NCBI GenBank assembly: GCA_026645375.1
Contig: JAPFFX010000178.1
Span: 1-5,424, forward strand
DNA: 5,424 nucleotides
Source of the DNA: Citricoccus sp. WCRC_4
Lineage (GTDB): Bacteria > Actinomycetota > Actinomycetes > Actinomycetales > Micrococcaceae
Direction of reading: 5' to 3'
Positions 5,275 to 5,424 of the stretch are shown one piece after another. The notes beneath the pieces were generated by a model. The model was not told the origin of the DNA. It worked only from the letters and a program-made list of their open reading frames with translations, and searched no databases. A program made the translations under genes and the position numbers. How positions within the stretch are numbered: position 1 is the stretch's first letter; each line of letters begins with the position of its first letter.

Positions 5275-5424
5275 ATGCCATCGACAACAAAAGGCGTAGT
5301 AGTCGACGCCGAACGGCTGCAACGCATAAAGTAGGCGGCCTATCGCATCCGGACCAATGACCTGGTACAGGGCGAGGTCCAGGGGCAGGGTTACTTCGGA
5401 CAGGCCCTGGACATCGCGGACGTG
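5275..5424 (+). pseudogene. Transketolase-like (ThDP) enzyme N-terminus with amber stop at codon 20; runs off the window
   Basis: The frame from ATG 5275 reads MPSTTKGVVVDAERLQRIK, then TAG (5332-5334), then AAYRIRTNDL followed by VQGEVQGQGYFGQALDIADV to the window edge. The latter resembles the start of the N-terminal (pyrophosphate-binding) part of transketolase-like enzymes, whose N-terminal helix RIAYRIR leads into GEVQGQGYIGQALDIADVLA. The start is supported by GAGGTGAG just upstream, with good spacing. No ATG, GTG or TTG in this frame lies between the stop and the conserved block, so a simple downstream start would lose it. I therefore call it a probable nonsense pseudogene; a CAG-to-TAG change would explain it. 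Alternatives are a sequencing error, amber suppression or re-initiation. The gene is divergent from the MFS symporter, and shared operators suggest one regulon. Transketolases transfer two-carbon ketol units with thiamine diphosphate, but the true substrate of this subgroup is unknown to me. Confidence 0.7.

Noticed and set aside
1..5424. CRISPR array, tRNA or rRNA genes, insertion-sequence ends
   Set aside because: No regularly spaced repeats, no cloverleaf-like sequence and no transposase-like protein or paired terminal repeats were seen.

Overview
The window is high-GC bacterial DNA with strong G/C preference at third codon positions, actinobacterial in style. The TANNNT-type -10 boxes and terminator hairpins without U-tracts fit this. 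I lean towards the Propionibacteriales or a relative, but that is an impression of style and not a demonstrated placement.

Left edge (1-450): a minus-strand remnant of a GntP-type gluconate/organic-acid permease. It has lost its N-terminal half and carries a one-base frameshift near position 118. The stretch from about 285 to 430 holds nothing I can assign. Next (440-1793) comes a metal-homeostasis unit. A yybP-ykoY (manganese) riboswitch at about 451-609 has a visible P1 helix and a competing hairpin. It leads into a 378-residue membrane protein that joins an N-terminal ferritin-like diiron domain to a C-terminal VIT1/CCC1 transporter domain, the MbfA-like architecture. Expression of this iron/manganese transporter is probably switched on by cytosolic Mn2+.

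Middle (1861-2745): a plus-strand atypical short-chain dehydrogenase/epimerase-like protein of the YeeZ type. It has a clear Rossmann motif but no YxxxK catalytic pair. It meets a minus-strand block head-on at about 2750-2848.

Right half (2849-5424): a small catabolic regulon. A FadR-type (FCD) GntR regulator and an MHS-family MFS symporter lie on the minus strand, separated by a terminator. Divergent from the transporter is the start of a transketolase-like (thiamine-diphosphate) enzyme that runs off the window. Three copies of one operator pattern, GTYRACNGTYRRC, sit where the regulator should act: one before the GntR gene and two in the 182-base divergent region. There each operator contains the -35 box of one of two facing promoters. 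The transketolase-like gene has an in-frame amber stop at codon 20, so the enzyme arm of the regulon may be broken in this strain. With the broken permease at the left edge, the window shows two decayed carbon-metabolism genes beside intact regulatory machinery. The substrate of the regulon cannot be read from this sequence.
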